Source of the DNA: Winogradskyella psychrotolerans
GTDB lineage: Bacteria; Bacteroidota; Bacteroidia; Flavobacteriales; Flavobacteriaceae
DNA: 64,000 nucleotides
Direction: 5' to 3'
Assembly: GCF_018860545.1 (NCBI RefSeq)
Contig: NZ_JAHKPN010000039.1
Coordinates: 1 to 64,000, forward strand
Within the stretch, counting starts at the first letter, position 1. Each line of letters opens with the position of its first letter. Below are positions 35,401 through 44,859 of this stretch, piece after piece. A program made the translations under genes and the position numbers. A model generated the notes under the pieces. It was not told where the DNA came from. It saw only the letters and a program-made list of their open reading frames with translations, and did no database searches.

Positions 35401-35444
35401 TATAATACACATTTTGTTTATTTTAATTATATTTGTGTATTATA
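35401..35444. promoter_or_regulatory. Candidate HipB operator overlapping the hipBA promoter
   Basis: A perfect 11-bp inverted repeat (TATAATACACA at 35401-35411 and TGTGTATTATA at 35434-35444) is separated by 22 bp. It covers a TATATTTG box (35428-35435) that fits the TAnnTTTG -7 element and ends 10 bp before the hipB start. HipB proteins autorepress their operon by binding such palindromes, so this is the likely operator. No good -33 TTG is seen. Confidence 0.6.
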
Positions 35445-35454
35445 ATAAACAATT

Positions 35455-35718
35455 ATGATTGATCCAATTACAATCAAAGACGTGAAATTGAAGTTAGGCG
35501 AGCTTTGTAGGAAGAAAAGGCAAAGTTACGGTTTGTCTCAAGAAGATCTTGGCGAAGTTTTAGGTTTGTCTAGATATACGATTCAGAAATTTGAGAGCGG
35601 TAAAAATGCCACGCTTGATACGGTTTTGAAAATTGTTAATCATTTTGGATTATTACCATCTATTACTAAAGAAATAGATCAGGAAATTGCAAATCAAAAC
35701 AACATTTCATTATATTAA
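35455..35718 (+). CDS. hipB: HipB-like HTH antitoxin/repressor
   Basis: The 87-residue product is a HTH_XRE protein. The helix-turn-helix is KRQSYGLSQEDLGEVLGLSR, followed by YTIQKFESGKNATLDTVLKIVNHFGL, which is the classic HipB/Cro pattern. It is the antitoxin of the HipA module and probably represses its own operon through the inverted repeat just upstream. It starts 10 bp after the palindrome and ends 3 bp before hipA. Confidence 0.88.
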   Translation: MIDPITIKDVKLKLGELCRKKRQSYGLSQEDLGEVLGLSRYTIQKFESGKNATLDTVLKIVNHFGLLPSITKEIDQEIANQNNISLY

Positions 35719-35721
35719 TAA

Positions 35722-36993
35722 ATGGCTAGAGATAAAATCATAGATATTATTGCTTTTGGCCAGGAGATTGGGAAATTAGGATATGACCTGGATCAGGGCA
35801 AATCTTTTTTTCAATACAACCCTGAATTTTTAGATCTAGGAAAATACTCAAAGTTATTTCCGTTTATTTTTAAACGCAGAAAGCCAGCACAGATATTTAC
35901 AGAATACCAACAAGACACTTTTCAAGGTTTACCACCTATGATTGCCGATTCTTTACCTGATACCTTTGGTAATATTATATTTCAAGAATGGTTAACAGCA
36001 AAAGGTGTTAAGAAAATAACACCTTTAGAGCAGTTGACTTATGTGTCAAATCGTGGAATGGGAGCTCTGGAATATAAACCAATCAAAGAATTACCACAAT
36101 CTTCCGAAATAAATATTGATAATATTATTTCTATTTTAGAAAAAGTACTAAAATTAAAAGAAAATACTACAGGCGAAAATCTAAGCGAATTATCATTACT
36201 AAACGTTTTCAAAATAGGAACATCAGCTGGTGGAGCAAGACCAAAAATATTAATATCAGAACATAAAAAAACAGGAGAAATTATTGCGGGTGATAGAGAG
36301 ATTAGCGAAGACTATAATCACTATTTAGTAAAACTTCATATAGATGATAGTGATGGATATAATAAAGAAAAAGTAGAATATATCTATTACATATTGGCAG
36401 AAGAAGCAGGTATCGATATGATGCAATCTAAGCTGATAGAAAATAAACATTTTGCTACACTTAGATATGATAGACAAAACGGAGAAAAACAGCACGTATT
36501 AACCGTTACTGGTTTAACTGGTTGGGACTTTAAGAGTCAGCCAGAAAACTCTTCCTATGAGAATGTTTTCAAGGTAGCTTTAAGTCTAGAAGTACCACAT
36601 AAGGATTTACAGCAACTATTTAAGCGTATGGTGTTCAATCTAGTTTTCAGGAATGTAGACGACCATTTAAAAAACCATAGTTTTATCTATAACAAAGAAA
36701 GTAATAGTTGGAATTTAGGACCTGCATACGATTTAACCTATGCACTCAATCCACTATTCACATTCAAAACAACATCTAGAGCTTTATCCATTAATGGTAA
36801 GCGTACTTCATTAACAATTAAAGATATCCTTACTATTGCTGAAGAATTTTCTATAAAGAACCCTAAAGGAATTATTGAAGATGTCCAAGCCTTAATTCCT
36901 CGATGGTCAGCGCTTGCTGCTGAATTAGAAATACCTGAGAATATTATTAAAGCAATTCAAAAAGAAATAAAGGAAATAGAATATGGCAAATAG
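35722..36993 (+). CDS. hipA: HipA-family serine/threonine kinase toxin
   Basis: The 423-residue protein is full-length HipA. An N-terminal HipA-N domain is followed by a kinase-like core. The Ser-rich loop GTSAGGARPK (Ser168), which in E. coli HipA holds the autophosphorylation site, is present, as is the catalytic segment NVDDHLKNHSF (Asp313/314) and the second acidic motif LGPAYDLTY (Asp337). E. coli HipA phosphorylates glutamyl-tRNA synthetase and slows growth. The target of this copy is unknown. It is translated with hipB (3 bp gap) and overlaps the WYL gene by 11 bp, making a three-gene operon. Confidence 0.9.
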   Translation: MARDKIIDIIAFGQEIGKLGYDLDQGKSFFQYNPEFLDLGKYSKLFPFIFKRRKPAQIFTEYQQDTFQGLPPMIADSLPDTFGNIIFQEWLTAKGVKKITPLEQLTYVSNRGMGALEYKPIKELPQSSEINIDNIISILEKVLKLKENTTGENLSELSLLNVFKIGTSAGGARPKILISEHKKTGEIIAGDREISEDYNHYLVKLHIDDSDGYNKEKVEYIYYILAEEAGIDMMQSKLIENKHFATLRYDRQNGEKQHVLTVTGLTGWDFKSQPENSSYENVFKVALSLEVPHKDLQQLFKRMVFNLVFRNVDDHLKNHSFIYNKESNSWNLGPAYDLTYALNPLFTFKTTSRALSINGKRTSLTIKDILTIAEEFSIKNPKGIIEDVQALIPRWSALAAELEIPENIIKAIQKEIKEIEYGK

Positions 36994-37984
36994 CAAACAC
37001 GCACATTTGAGATATAACATTCTAGATTATTGCTTTCGTAATAAGTCTTATGGCTTTGACGAATTATTAAAGTTTCTAAATGAAGGTATCGAAGAATTAT
37101 ATCCTGGAGAAAGTATATCCAGAAGAACATTAAGTGAGGATATTAAAGTCTTTAGAGATGAAAAAAACGGATTTGGAGCACCATTACCTGAAGGTATAAG
37201 AATTTACAAATACTCTGATACGAATTTTACAATTGCGCAAAGACAGTTACAGAAATATGAACAATATTTAATTGAGGCTGCTCAACAATTATTATCTAGA
37301 TTTGAGAATCATCCTAAATATAATAAACTCTCAGAAGCCTTAATAAAATTTCAAGATGAAGAAGAGCAAGAAAATGATGCTAAAAAGATCTTGTTTTATG
37401 ATCATAACGAAGAATACAAAGGTATAAAACATCTTAAGCCATTATATTTAGCGATTAAGAAAAAACAAGCACTTCAGATAACCTACAAAGGTTTTAAAGA
37501 TGAATCATCTACAGCGTTTGAGTTTCATCCTCACATATTAAAGCAATACAATAGAAGGTGGTTTGTTTTTGGTTTAAACAAGACTAGAGAAATCAAAGAA
37601 TGGAGTATTCCATTAGACGAAAGGCTTATTGAATTTGATGAGCTTGAAGATATTGATTACATAGAATCAAACACAGATTGGGATGCTTTTTTTAGAACAA
37701 TGGTGGGTGTGGTTAGACCTAGAGGTTCAGAAGTAGAAAAAGTAGTCTTACGTTTTTATAATGGGAGAGAAAACTATTTTAAAACAAAACCATTCCAACC
37801 AGATTTTGAAGAATTTTTTGAAGAAGAAAAACAAGATCAAGTTTGGTTTGAAACCATCATTAATCCAGAGTTAGTGCAACAATTATTGTCTTATGGAAAG
37901 GATGTCGAAATATTAGAACCAGAGGAATTAAAAGAACAACTTAGTGAACATTCAAAAGTAATGCAACAGTATTATTGCAGATAA
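36983..37984 (+). CDS. WYL-domain transcriptional regulator
   Basis: The 333-residue protein has an N-terminal helix-turn-helix-like segment (SISRRTLSEDIKVFRDEK, preceded by LRYNILDYCFRNKSYGFDELL). A WYL domain covers about residues 150-225 (ALQITYKGFKDESSTAFEFHPHILKQYNRRW-type with the F-H-P, then WFVFGLNKTREIKEWSIPLDE). The C-terminal WCX-like domain contains VEKVVLRFYNGRENYF and WFETIINPELVQQLLSYGKDVEIL. WYL proteins bind ligands, often nucleic acids or small molecules, and frequently regulate phage-defence loci. The gene overlaps hipA by 11 bp. It may link the toxin to a phage or stress signal, an inference. Confidence 0.88.
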   Translation: MANSKHAHLRYNILDYCFRNKSYGFDELLKFLNEGIEELYPGESISRRTLSEDIKVFRDEKNGFGAPLPEGIRIYKYSDTNFTIAQRQLQKYEQYLIEAAQQLLSRFENHPKYNKLSEALIKFQDEEEQENDAKKILFYDHNEEYKGIKHLKPLYLAIKKKQALQITYKGFKDESSTAFEFHPHILKQYNRRWFVFGLNKTREIKEWSIPLDERLIEFDELEDIDYIESNTDWDAFFRTMVGVVRPRGSEVEKVVLRFYNGRENYFKTKPFQPDFEEFFEEEKQDQVWFETIINPELVQQLLSYGKDVEILEPEELKEQLSEHSKVMQQYYCR

Positions 37985-38047
37985 CTATGCAAGCACCTCG
38001 CATAGTTTAATGTTAAATTTGCAGAGTTAAAAAAGATAGAATTAATT

Positions 38048-39973
38048 ATGACCTTACACGAAGCTATAGAACAAGTCCTGCAAAATGCAGAAAAACCTCT
38101 TCAATCAAGAGATATAGCTGATGTTATAAATAATCTAAAGCTTTACAAGCGTAAAGATGGACTTCCGGTCTCACCATCTCAAGTAACAACGAGAGCAAAT
38201 AATTATACAAAACTCTTCACTAGGGAGGCAGGTAAGATTAAATTATTTAAAGATGATATTGTAAGCTTAAAATTTCAGCATTATAGAAATCTTCTGGTTC
38301 ATCAGTCAGATTTTAATAGAATATCTGGAAAAGCAGATATGCGTAATTTAAGTGCACTAATTATTGTATTGCTTTTTTTACTGACTTATAGCGTCAATGC
38401 CCAAACAAAGGACAGTATAGCGAGTGCGCTTAAATTTCAAATTAAAGAAGCAGACTCAGATTCAATAAGGTTATCACTTAAAGCAGATCTCGCAACGCGT
38501 CTAGCATTTTTTGATAGAGCAATTGCTAAAGAAGCCTATTTAGAAGTTGTAAAAGCAATTAACGATAAAAATTACACTAGTGATTACTATCTAAGGCTGA
38601 AAGCAAAAGTACTTTACAGTCTTTCTAGTGTATCATCTAACTTAGGTGATTATACTGAAGCCTTAAAATATGCCAATGAGGCTTTTGATCTTGCAACTGC
38701 AATACAATATAATAGAATTGCAGGAAAAAGTATAAGTAGTATGGGAGCTGTCTACAAACGGTTAAATGATATTGAAAAAGCTAAGTATTACTACAAGCGT
38801 GCCTTAACAATGCAAAAAAATGACAGTATACCTAGCGGCTACATTATTACTTTAAATAGATTGGGAGCCGTTTATGCAGAAGAAAAAAAGTATGATTCTG
38901 CTCGTTATTATTTTAAAAAGTGTATAGCTATTGATACCACAAAAATGTATCATATAGGAGTAAAGGCGAATATAGCTAACACTTACAGAAAAGAAAAAAA
39001 ATATAATATTGCTATTAAAACCTTTAATGAAAATTTAAATATTTTAAATAATACTAAAGAATACGAGCACTTATCAAACAACCATTTAAGCCTTGCTACT
39101 GCATATAAAGAACAAAGCAAGTATACTAAAGCGAGTATATATATTGACAGTGCTATTATTTATGCAAAAAGGGTAAACTCACATATTTTATTGAAGTTAT
39201 CGTATGAAGAAAAAGCCGAAATTGCATATAATAACAAAAATTACGCGGCATCTCGTAAGGCTTATTTAACTTACAATAAATACAAAGATTCTCTAATAAG
39301 CGAAAGCAGAACAAAACGTTTAGCAGATTTAGAATATGCTTATCAATATAAAAAAGAAAAAGAGGTCGCAGCAATCAATTTAAATAATGAATCTATAAAA
39401 AAGCGCTTGTATTTTATACTTTTAATCATAATGGCTTTAGTAGCCGCTGTTATGTTTTATTTAATTAGAAAAAATAACAAGCAGAAACTAGAACTTAAAC
39501 ACCTTGAAAAGCTTAAAGCAGACCTAGCGCTAGCAAATCGTGAAACTGAACTTAAAAAAGTGGTCATCGAAAACTCTATTACAGAAGAAGTCCTTAACAA
39601 AACACTCGATGACATAAAGCAAATTATAACCTTTGAAAACGAGAAAGAGCAACAATCTGCATTACGCTCATTATCCGCGGCTTTACTTTCAGAAAAAACA
39701 GTGCAAAAGTCGTCCACAAACCTACAATCGTATATCGATGATGTACATATGGATTTTAAAATAGCTTTAGATACCCATTTTCCGCAACTAAGCACTAACG
39801 AAAAAGAACTGCTTTACCTTATGAAAGCCGGACTAAAAACGACTGAAATTAGTAAGCTTCAAAATACAACTCTAGCTGCCGCCAAATCCACACGCTATCG
39901 CATCCGTAAAAAATTGGGTTTAGACTCCAACCAAGATATTATCGATTTTATTGATCGTAAATCTGCACTATAG
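38048..39973 (+). CDS. Chimeric frame: HARE-HTH N-terminus joined to a TPR-LuxR membrane regulator
   Basis: One frame of 641 residues holds two unrelated parts. Residues 1-75 are a HARE-HTH domain (LHEAIEQVLQNAEKPLQSRD and DVINNLKLYKRKDGLPVS). At Met98 (position 38339) a perfect signal peptide starts (NLSALIIVLLFLLTYSVNAQ), so the N-terminal domain would be cytoplasmic and the rest periplasmic. After it come TPR repeats (about 150-420), a transmembrane helix near residue 460, a coiled coil and a C-terminal LuxR-type HTH (LSTNEKELLYLMKAGLKTTE, then KSTRYRIRKKLGLDSNQDI). A DNA-binding domain ahead of a signal peptide makes no topological sense. The true TPR-LuxR start is probably 38339 and the HARE-HTH part a remnant or separate peptide. 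The upstream start has no supporting promoter spacing. Confidence 0.7.
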   Translation: MTLHEAIEQVLQNAEKPLQSRDIADVINNLKLYKRKDGLPVSPSQVTTRANNYTKLFTREAGKIKLFKDDIVSLKFQHYRNLLVHQSDFNRISGKADMRNLSALIIVLLFLLTYSVNAQTKDSIASALKFQIKEADSDSIRLSLKADLATRLAFFDRAIAKEAYLEVVKAINDKNYTSDYYLRLKAKVLYSLSSVSSNLGDYTEALKYANEAFDLATAIQYNRIAGKSISSMGAVYKRLNDIEKAKYYYKRALTMQKNDSIPSGYIITLNRLGAVYAEEKKYDSARYYFKKCIAIDTTKMYHIGVKANIANTYRKEKKYNIAIKTFNENLNILNNTKEYEHLSNNHLSLATAYKEQSKYTKASIYIDSAIIYAKRVNSHILLKLSYEEKAEIAYNNKNYAASRKAYLTYNKYKDSLISESRTKRLADLEYAYQYKKEKEVAAINLNNESIKKRLYFILLIIMALVAAVMFYLIRKNNKQKLELKHLEKLKADLALANRETELKKVVIENSITEEVLNKTLDDIKQIITFENEKEQQSALRSLSAALLSEKTVQKSSTNLQSYIDDVHMDFKIALDTHFPQLSTNEKELLYLMKAGLKTTEISKLQNTTLAAAKSTRYRIRKKLGLDSNQDIIDFIDRKSAL

Positions 39974-40123
39974 TTGTAAAAACCCGACATATTTAATTTT
40001 CTGATTTACAGATATTTAACTCAACCACTACCTTTTTACTACCCTGTTTTTCTTGTTTCTAATTGCTTTTGATGAGTTCTTTGCTTAGCCACATAGCTAA
40101 AGCATAGATATCTTTAAAGTAAC

Positions 40124-41785
40124 ATGAAACCGTCAATTCAGTATACCAAAAGCGACACTATTAACATCGCCTATCAAGTCTTCGGATCTGGCCCCATTGA
40201 TTTGGTCTATATTCCAGGTTGGATTTCTAATATCGATTGGATGTGGGCGTGCCCTGAGCTTGTTAACTTTTTTAAGGAGCTTGGTAAAATTGCTAGAGTC
40301 ATTCTATTTGATAAAAGAGGCACAGGATTGTCAGATCGCGTTGTTAGTTTTTCTACGCTAGAAGAACGTATGGAAGACATTAAAGACGTTATGGATGCTG
40401 TAGATTCTAAAAAGGCTATTCTGTTTGGGCATTCTGAAGGCGGTTCTGTGTCTGCCCTATTTAGTGCCACTTACCCTAACCGCGTTATTGCCCTAATGGC
40501 TTTTGGTATTTTTGCTAAACGACGTTATTCTGCTGATTATCCTTGGGCACCAACTGATGAAGAACGCCAAAAGGTGTACGACATGATTGAAAATAGCTGG
40601 GGAAGCGGTGATATGAATTTAGAATCTCTTGCACCTTCTAAAGCTAATGATAAAACCTTTATGGATTGGCTAGCCAACTATTTTAGATCTGGCGCTAGCC
40701 CAAGTGCTGCATTAGAGCTCACAAAAATGAATACACAAGTCGATATTATTGATATTTTAAAATACATCAAAGTACCAACACTTTTAATGCAACGCACCAA
40801 TGATATTGATGTAAAAATAGAAGAAGGTAAATTTATTTCACGACATATAAAGAACTCTAAATTTGTAGAGTTTAATGGTAACGATCATTTGTTTTGGGCT
40901 GGTAATACAGAGGAAGTTTTGGATGAGATGATAACATTCATCACAACCTTAAAACCAAATAAGGTGGCAAAGAAAGGACTATCTACCTTACTATTAGTAG
41001 ATATTAATTCGCAATTAAAATCTAGTACTAAAAAAGAACTTATAGAAAATTCTGTAGAGCAATCGGGAGGTAGAATACTTTTTAAGGACAAAAACTTTTT
41101 CGTAGCATCTTATAAAATTTCTGGCAACGCCCTAAGATACGGTGTCGATTTAGGACAGCAATTAAATAATATCAACGTAAGCTACATAATGGGTTTATAT
41201 ATTAAAGAAACCTTAGATAAACATAAATTAAACGATCGCGACTGGTATATTATACAAGCAATGCGTGATCAAGTAAGATTTAATCAAATTTTTGTAACAA
41301 AAGACATCAAATATTTATTAACTGGTGCTGCTTATAAATTCAATAGGGCGTGTGCTGTACTAGAATATAACTCATGTAACCTCGTGCAATTATATAGTGT
41401 CACCGATAAGTCACGTTTAAACGAAACCAATAGTATAAGCAATATGTATCCTATATCTAAATACAATTCTTTCCTAGAGGATATATTTAAGATTATTGAT
41501 AATCATATAGACAACACAAAATTTGGCGTAGACATATTAGCTAAAGAAATGGGCATCGGAGAACGCCAATTACAACGTAAAATAAAAGAAACACTATATA
41601 AGTCGCCTGTACAATTAATCACGTCTATTAGATTAAACAGGGCCAAATCGGCAATACTACAACGCCATGACAATATAGCTGAAATTGCATTTCAGTTTGG
41701 GTTCTCTAGTCCCTCATACTTTTCTAAATGCTTTAAAAAGGAATTTGGCACAAGCCCTAGTGACTTATTAAACCAAATACAATAA
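40124..41785 (+). CDS. Alpha/beta-hydrolase - degenerate cyclase-like - AraC HTH fusion
   Basis: The 553-residue protein has three parts. Residues 1-275 are an alpha/beta-hydrolase with nucleophile Ser104 in GHSEGG, a likely acid Asp227 in RTNDIDV, and His255 in GNDHLFW. Residues about 285-440 resemble the adenylate/guanylate cyclase segment often joined to such hydrolases but lack a clear catalytic acid pair, so they look degenerate. Residues about 455-553 are an AraC-type HTH with FGVDILAKEMGIGERQLQRKIK and the C-terminal IAEIAFQFGFSSPSYFSKCFKKEFGTSPS, which is strongly conserved. It may act as a ligand-hydrolysing sensor that controls transcription. The neighbouring operon of surface proteins is a possible target. 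It is single and followed by a terminator. Confidence 0.8.
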   Translation: MKPSIQYTKSDTINIAYQVFGSGPIDLVYIPGWISNIDWMWACPELVNFFKELGKIARVILFDKRGTGLSDRVVSFSTLEERMEDIKDVMDAVDSKKAILFGHSEGGSVSALFSATYPNRVIALMAFGIFAKRRYSADYPWAPTDEERQKVYDMIENSWGSGDMNLESLAPSKANDKTFMDWLANYFRSGASPSAALELTKMNTQVDIIDILKYIKVPTLLMQRTNDIDVKIEEGKFISRHIKNSKFVEFNGNDHLFWAGNTEEVLDEMITFITTLKPNKVAKKGLSTLLLVDINSQLKSSTKKELIENSVEQSGGRILFKDKNFFVASYKISGNALRYGVDLGQQLNNINVSYIMGLYIKETLDKHKLNDRDWYIIQAMRDQVRFNQIFVTKDIKYLLTGAAYKFNRACAVLEYNSCNLVQLYSVTDKSRLNETNSISNMYPISKYNSFLEDIFKIIDNHIDNTKFGVDILAKEMGIGERQLQRKIKETLYKSPVQLITSIRLNRAKSAILQRHDNIAEIAFQFGFSSPSYFSKCFKKEFGTSPSDLLNQIQ

Positions 41786-41832
41786 ATGGATATTTAACTA
41801 GCAAACCTTATAGAGCTATCTATAATCCTATT

Positions 41833-41870
41833 AAAACCCTTAAGCTATTTACTTAAGGGTTTTATTTTTC
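41833..41870 (+). terminator. Rho-independent terminator after the hydrolase-AraC gene
   Basis: A perfect 12-bp stem (AAAACCCTTAAG / CTTAAGGGTTTT) with loop CTATTTA is followed by a T-rich tail. It separates the regulator from the BspA operon at 42025. Confidence 0.9.
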
Positions 41871-42024
41871 AAAGAATTACCCTACGTAAATAAATTTTAA
41901 ATCGATGTCTATACACACTTAAGCGATAAAAATGTCGCAATAGTCATAGCATTATTCGGAATTGTTACAGCGCAACCTAAGGCTTGCATTTAATTTTACA
42001 CCCACATAAATTATACATCCTATA

Positions 42025-44829
42025 ATGAAAACAAAACTACTTACACTATTAGCATTACTGTGCATTACATTAAGCTTTTCACAAACAACCTTTACCGTAG
42101 ATGGTTTAAACTATGAGGTAACTTCTACCAATCCTAACGAAGTTAGCGTTACAGGCGTAACACCATCCATCTTAGACTTAGTAATACCCGAAACAGTTAT
42201 CGATGTTGCAACGGGTATTAGTTATAATGTAACAGCTATTGGTGAAGAAGCTTTTCTTTTTAACTCATTAACAAGTGTAACGATAGGTGAAAATGTAGTA
42301 TCAATAGGTGCTTTTGCTTTTGAGAGTAGTGGATTAACAAGTGTAACGATAGGTGAAAATGTAGTATCAATAGGTTTTTCTGCTTTTCGTTTTAACTTAT
42401 TAACAAGTATAACGATACCAAATAGTGTAACGACTATTGGTGATGATACTTTTCGTGATAACACATTAACAAGTGTAACGATAGGTGAAAATGTAGTATC
42501 AATAGGAGCTTCTGCTTTTGAAGATAACGACGCATTAACAACAGTCACTTCATTAAGTACAAACCCAGCAACATTACCAAGCGATGCTTTTGATGGGGAA
42601 GGAGACAATAGCGCTATAGATTTAACCATACCTTCAGGTACATCAGGAGCGTATATAGATGCAAATTGGTTAGGTTTTAATACTTATAACAACACAGATT
42701 TAACCTTTACGGTAGGAGATATAGCCTATATAATACTTGATATTATAAATAATGACGAAGTAAGTGCTGTCGGTTACATAGGTACAGCCACTGTGGTTAA
42801 CATACCAGATACAGTTACAGATTCAGGAACAATTTATAATGTAACTGCTATTGGTGTTGGAGCTTTTGAAGAAAACTCATTAACAAGTGTAACTATTGGT
42901 AATAATGTAACAGCTATTGGTGAAGAAGCTTTTATAGGTAACGCATTAACAAGTGTAACTATTAGTAATAATGTCACTACTATAGGTGAACGTGCTTTTC
43001 GTAATAATGCAATAACAAGTGTAACGATACCAAATAGTGTAACTACTATAGCTCAAGGTACTTTTGCTTTAAACTCATTAACAAGTATAACGATACCTAA
43101 TAGTGTAACTACTATAGGTTTTGGTGCTTTTTTTTCTAACGCATTAACAAGTGTAACGATAGGTGAAAATGTAGCATCAATTGGGGATTTAGCTTTTTCT
43201 TTTAATTCTGTACTAACAACAGTAACTTCATTAAGTACAAACCCGGCAATATTACCAAGTAAAGCTTTTGATAATGATGAAGATAATAGCGCTATAGATT
43301 TAGTTTTTCCTATTGGTTTTGAACAAGCGTATTTAGATGCAAATTGGTTAGGTTTTAATAGTTATAATAACATAGGTTTAACCTTTACCGTAGATGGTTT
43401 AGACTACGAGGTAACTTCTACCAATCCCAACGAAGTTAGCCTTACAGGCGGAACACCATCCAGCTTAGACTTAGTAATACCCGAAACAGTTACAGATTCA
43501 GGAATAATTTATAATGTAACAGCTATTGGTGAAGAAGCTTTTATAGGTAACGCATTAACAAGTGTAACGATACCAAATAGTGTAACTACTATAGGTGAAC
43601 GTGCTTTCCGGGATAATCAATTAACAAGTGTAACGATACCAAATAGTGTAACTACTATAGCTCAAGGTGCTTTTGCTTCTAACTCATTAACAAGTATAAC
43701 GATACCTAATAGTGTAACTACTGTAGGTCTTGGTGCTTTTAATGGTAGTTCATTAACAAGTGTAACGATAGGTGAAAATGTAGCATCAATTGGGGATTTA
43801 GCTTTTTCTTTTAATTCTGTACTAACAACAGTCATTTCATTAAGTACAAACCCGGCAATATTACCAAGTAAAGCTTTTGATAATGATGAAGATAATAGCG
43901 CTATAGATTTAACCATACCTTCAGGCACAGCACAAGCGTATGCAGATGCCACTTGGACAGGATTTAAATCCGTTACAGAAGTTAATTTTGAAGAAATCAT
44001 CATAGCTCCAAAAGTATTCTTACAAGGCGCAGCCACAAATCCAAATACAGGCGAAGAAACTTTAATGCGCGACGATTTAAGAGTCTCAGATTTATTACCA
44101 ACCATAAGTCCTTATACAGATGCCTTAACAGTAGATGAAACCGTTTTTAGTGTTGAAGGCAACGATGCTATTGTAGATTGGGTTTTTGTAGAGCTTCGTG
44201 ATGCTACGGATAATTCGGTAATAGTAGCAAGTACATCGGCATTATTACAACGCGATGGTGATGTGGTAGATATTGATGGTATTTCAACACTTAGCTTTAA
44301 TGCCTTAGCTGACAATTATTTTGTGGTCATAAAGCACCGTAACCACTTGGGGATAATGACAGCTAATACCGTTACGCTATCGGGTACTACAACAACTGTA
44401 GACTTTACAGATGCCAACAACCCCATAACCTTTGGTACCAATGCACAAACCACTTTTGGTATGCCAGCAGGTATTCTAGGTATGTGGGCAGGTAATATTA
44501 ATGGTGATGGTGTTGTACAGTTCTCTGGGGCTACACCAGATGCCTCTGGGATATTAGCTAACGTGCTAAATGATACAGGTAACTTTTTAAACTTTTCAAC
44601 TTTTGTTATTAATGGTTATACCACTAACGATATAGATATAAATGGTGCTGCACAATACGAAGGAGGTTCTGCGGATGCACCACTTATTTTACAAAACGTA
44701 CTGGCGCATCCTAGTAATTTTTTAAACTTTTCAACTTTTGAGATTCTAGAGCAATTACCAGTAAATATTACTAATATGAATAAACAAAGTCTATTTATAA
44801 ATAAAGTAAAAACCCAAATTAAATTTTAA
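42025..44829 (+). CDS. BspA-like leucine-rich-repeat surface protein (934 residues)
   Basis: It has a signal peptide (LLTLLALLCITLSFSQ), then three beta-strand-rich headers. These introduce arrays of LRR_5 (BspA) repeats of about 23 residues with the pattern LTSVTI-x-N-x-VTTIG-x-x-AF-x-x-N. Examples are LTSVTIGENVVSIGASAFED and LTSITIPNSVTTIGDD. A C-terminal domain (about residues 662-934) ends in two dockerin-like Ca-binding repeats (INGDGVVQFSGA, DINGAAQYEGG). No type IX sorting signal is recognisable at the very end (KVKTQIKF). BspA proteins mediate adhesion to other cells or matrix in Bacteroidota. It is the first gene of a three-gene operon, 30 bp ahead of its larger paralogue. Confidence 0.9.
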   Translation: MKTKLLTLLALLCITLSFSQTTFTVDGLNYEVTSTNPNEVSVTGVTPSILDLVIPETVIDVATGISYNVTAIGEEAFLFNSLTSVTIGENVVSIGAFAFESSGLTSVTIGENVVSIGFSAFRFNLLTSITIPNSVTTIGDDTFRDNTLTSVTIGENVVSIGASAFEDNDALTTVTSLSTNPATLPSDAFDGEGDNSAIDLTIPSGTSGAYIDANWLGFNTYNNTDLTFTVGDIAYIILDIINNDEVSAVGYIGTATVVNIPDTVTDSGTIYNVTAIGVGAFEENSLTSVTIGNNVTAIGEEAFIGNALTSVTISNNVTTIGERAFRNNAITSVTIPNSVTTIAQGTFALNSLTSITIPNSVTTIGFGAFFSNALTSVTIGENVASIGDLAFSFNSVLTTVTSLSTNPAILPSKAFDNDEDNSAIDLVFPIGFEQAYLDANWLGFNSYNNIGLTFTVDGLDYEVTSTNPNEVSLTGGTPSSLDLVIPETVTDSGIIYNVTAIGEEAFIGNALTSVTIPNSVTTIGERAFRDNQLTSVTIPNSVTTIAQGAFASNSLTSITIPNSVTTVGLGAFNGSSLTSVTIGENVASIGDLAFSFNSVLTTVISLSTNPAILPSKAFDNDEDNSAIDLTIPSGTAQAYADATWTGFKSVTEVNFEEIIIAPKVFLQGAATNPNTGEETLMRDDLRVSDLLPTISPYTDALTVDETVFSVEGNDAIVDWVFVELRDATDNSVIVASTSALLQRDGDVVDIDGISTLSFNALADNYFVVIKHRNHLGIMTANTVTLSGTTTTVDFTDANNPITFGTNAQTTFGMPAGILGMWAGNINGDGVVQFSGATPDASGILANVLNDTGNFLNFSTFVINGYTTNDIDINGAAQYEGGSADAPLILQNVLAHPSNFLNFSTFEILEQLPVNITNMNKQSLFINKVKTQIKF
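44011..44829 (+). repeat. Duplicated C-terminal cassette, copy 1
   Basis: This 819-bp segment encodes the same domain as 49966-50784 (copy 2, also 819 bp). The two are near-identical in sequence, ending in the same KVKTQIKF peptide and stop. It shows that the two surface proteins share their C-terminus by duplication or conversion. Confidence 0.85.
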
Positions 44830-44859
44830 ACATTACAAAAAATTATTAATGCCTAAATT

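Noticed and set aside
35722..36993. Split HipS/HipT arrangement (HipBST)
   Set aside because: HipA is full length in a single gene with its N-terminal domain attached, so it is a classical HipA and not a HipBST system.
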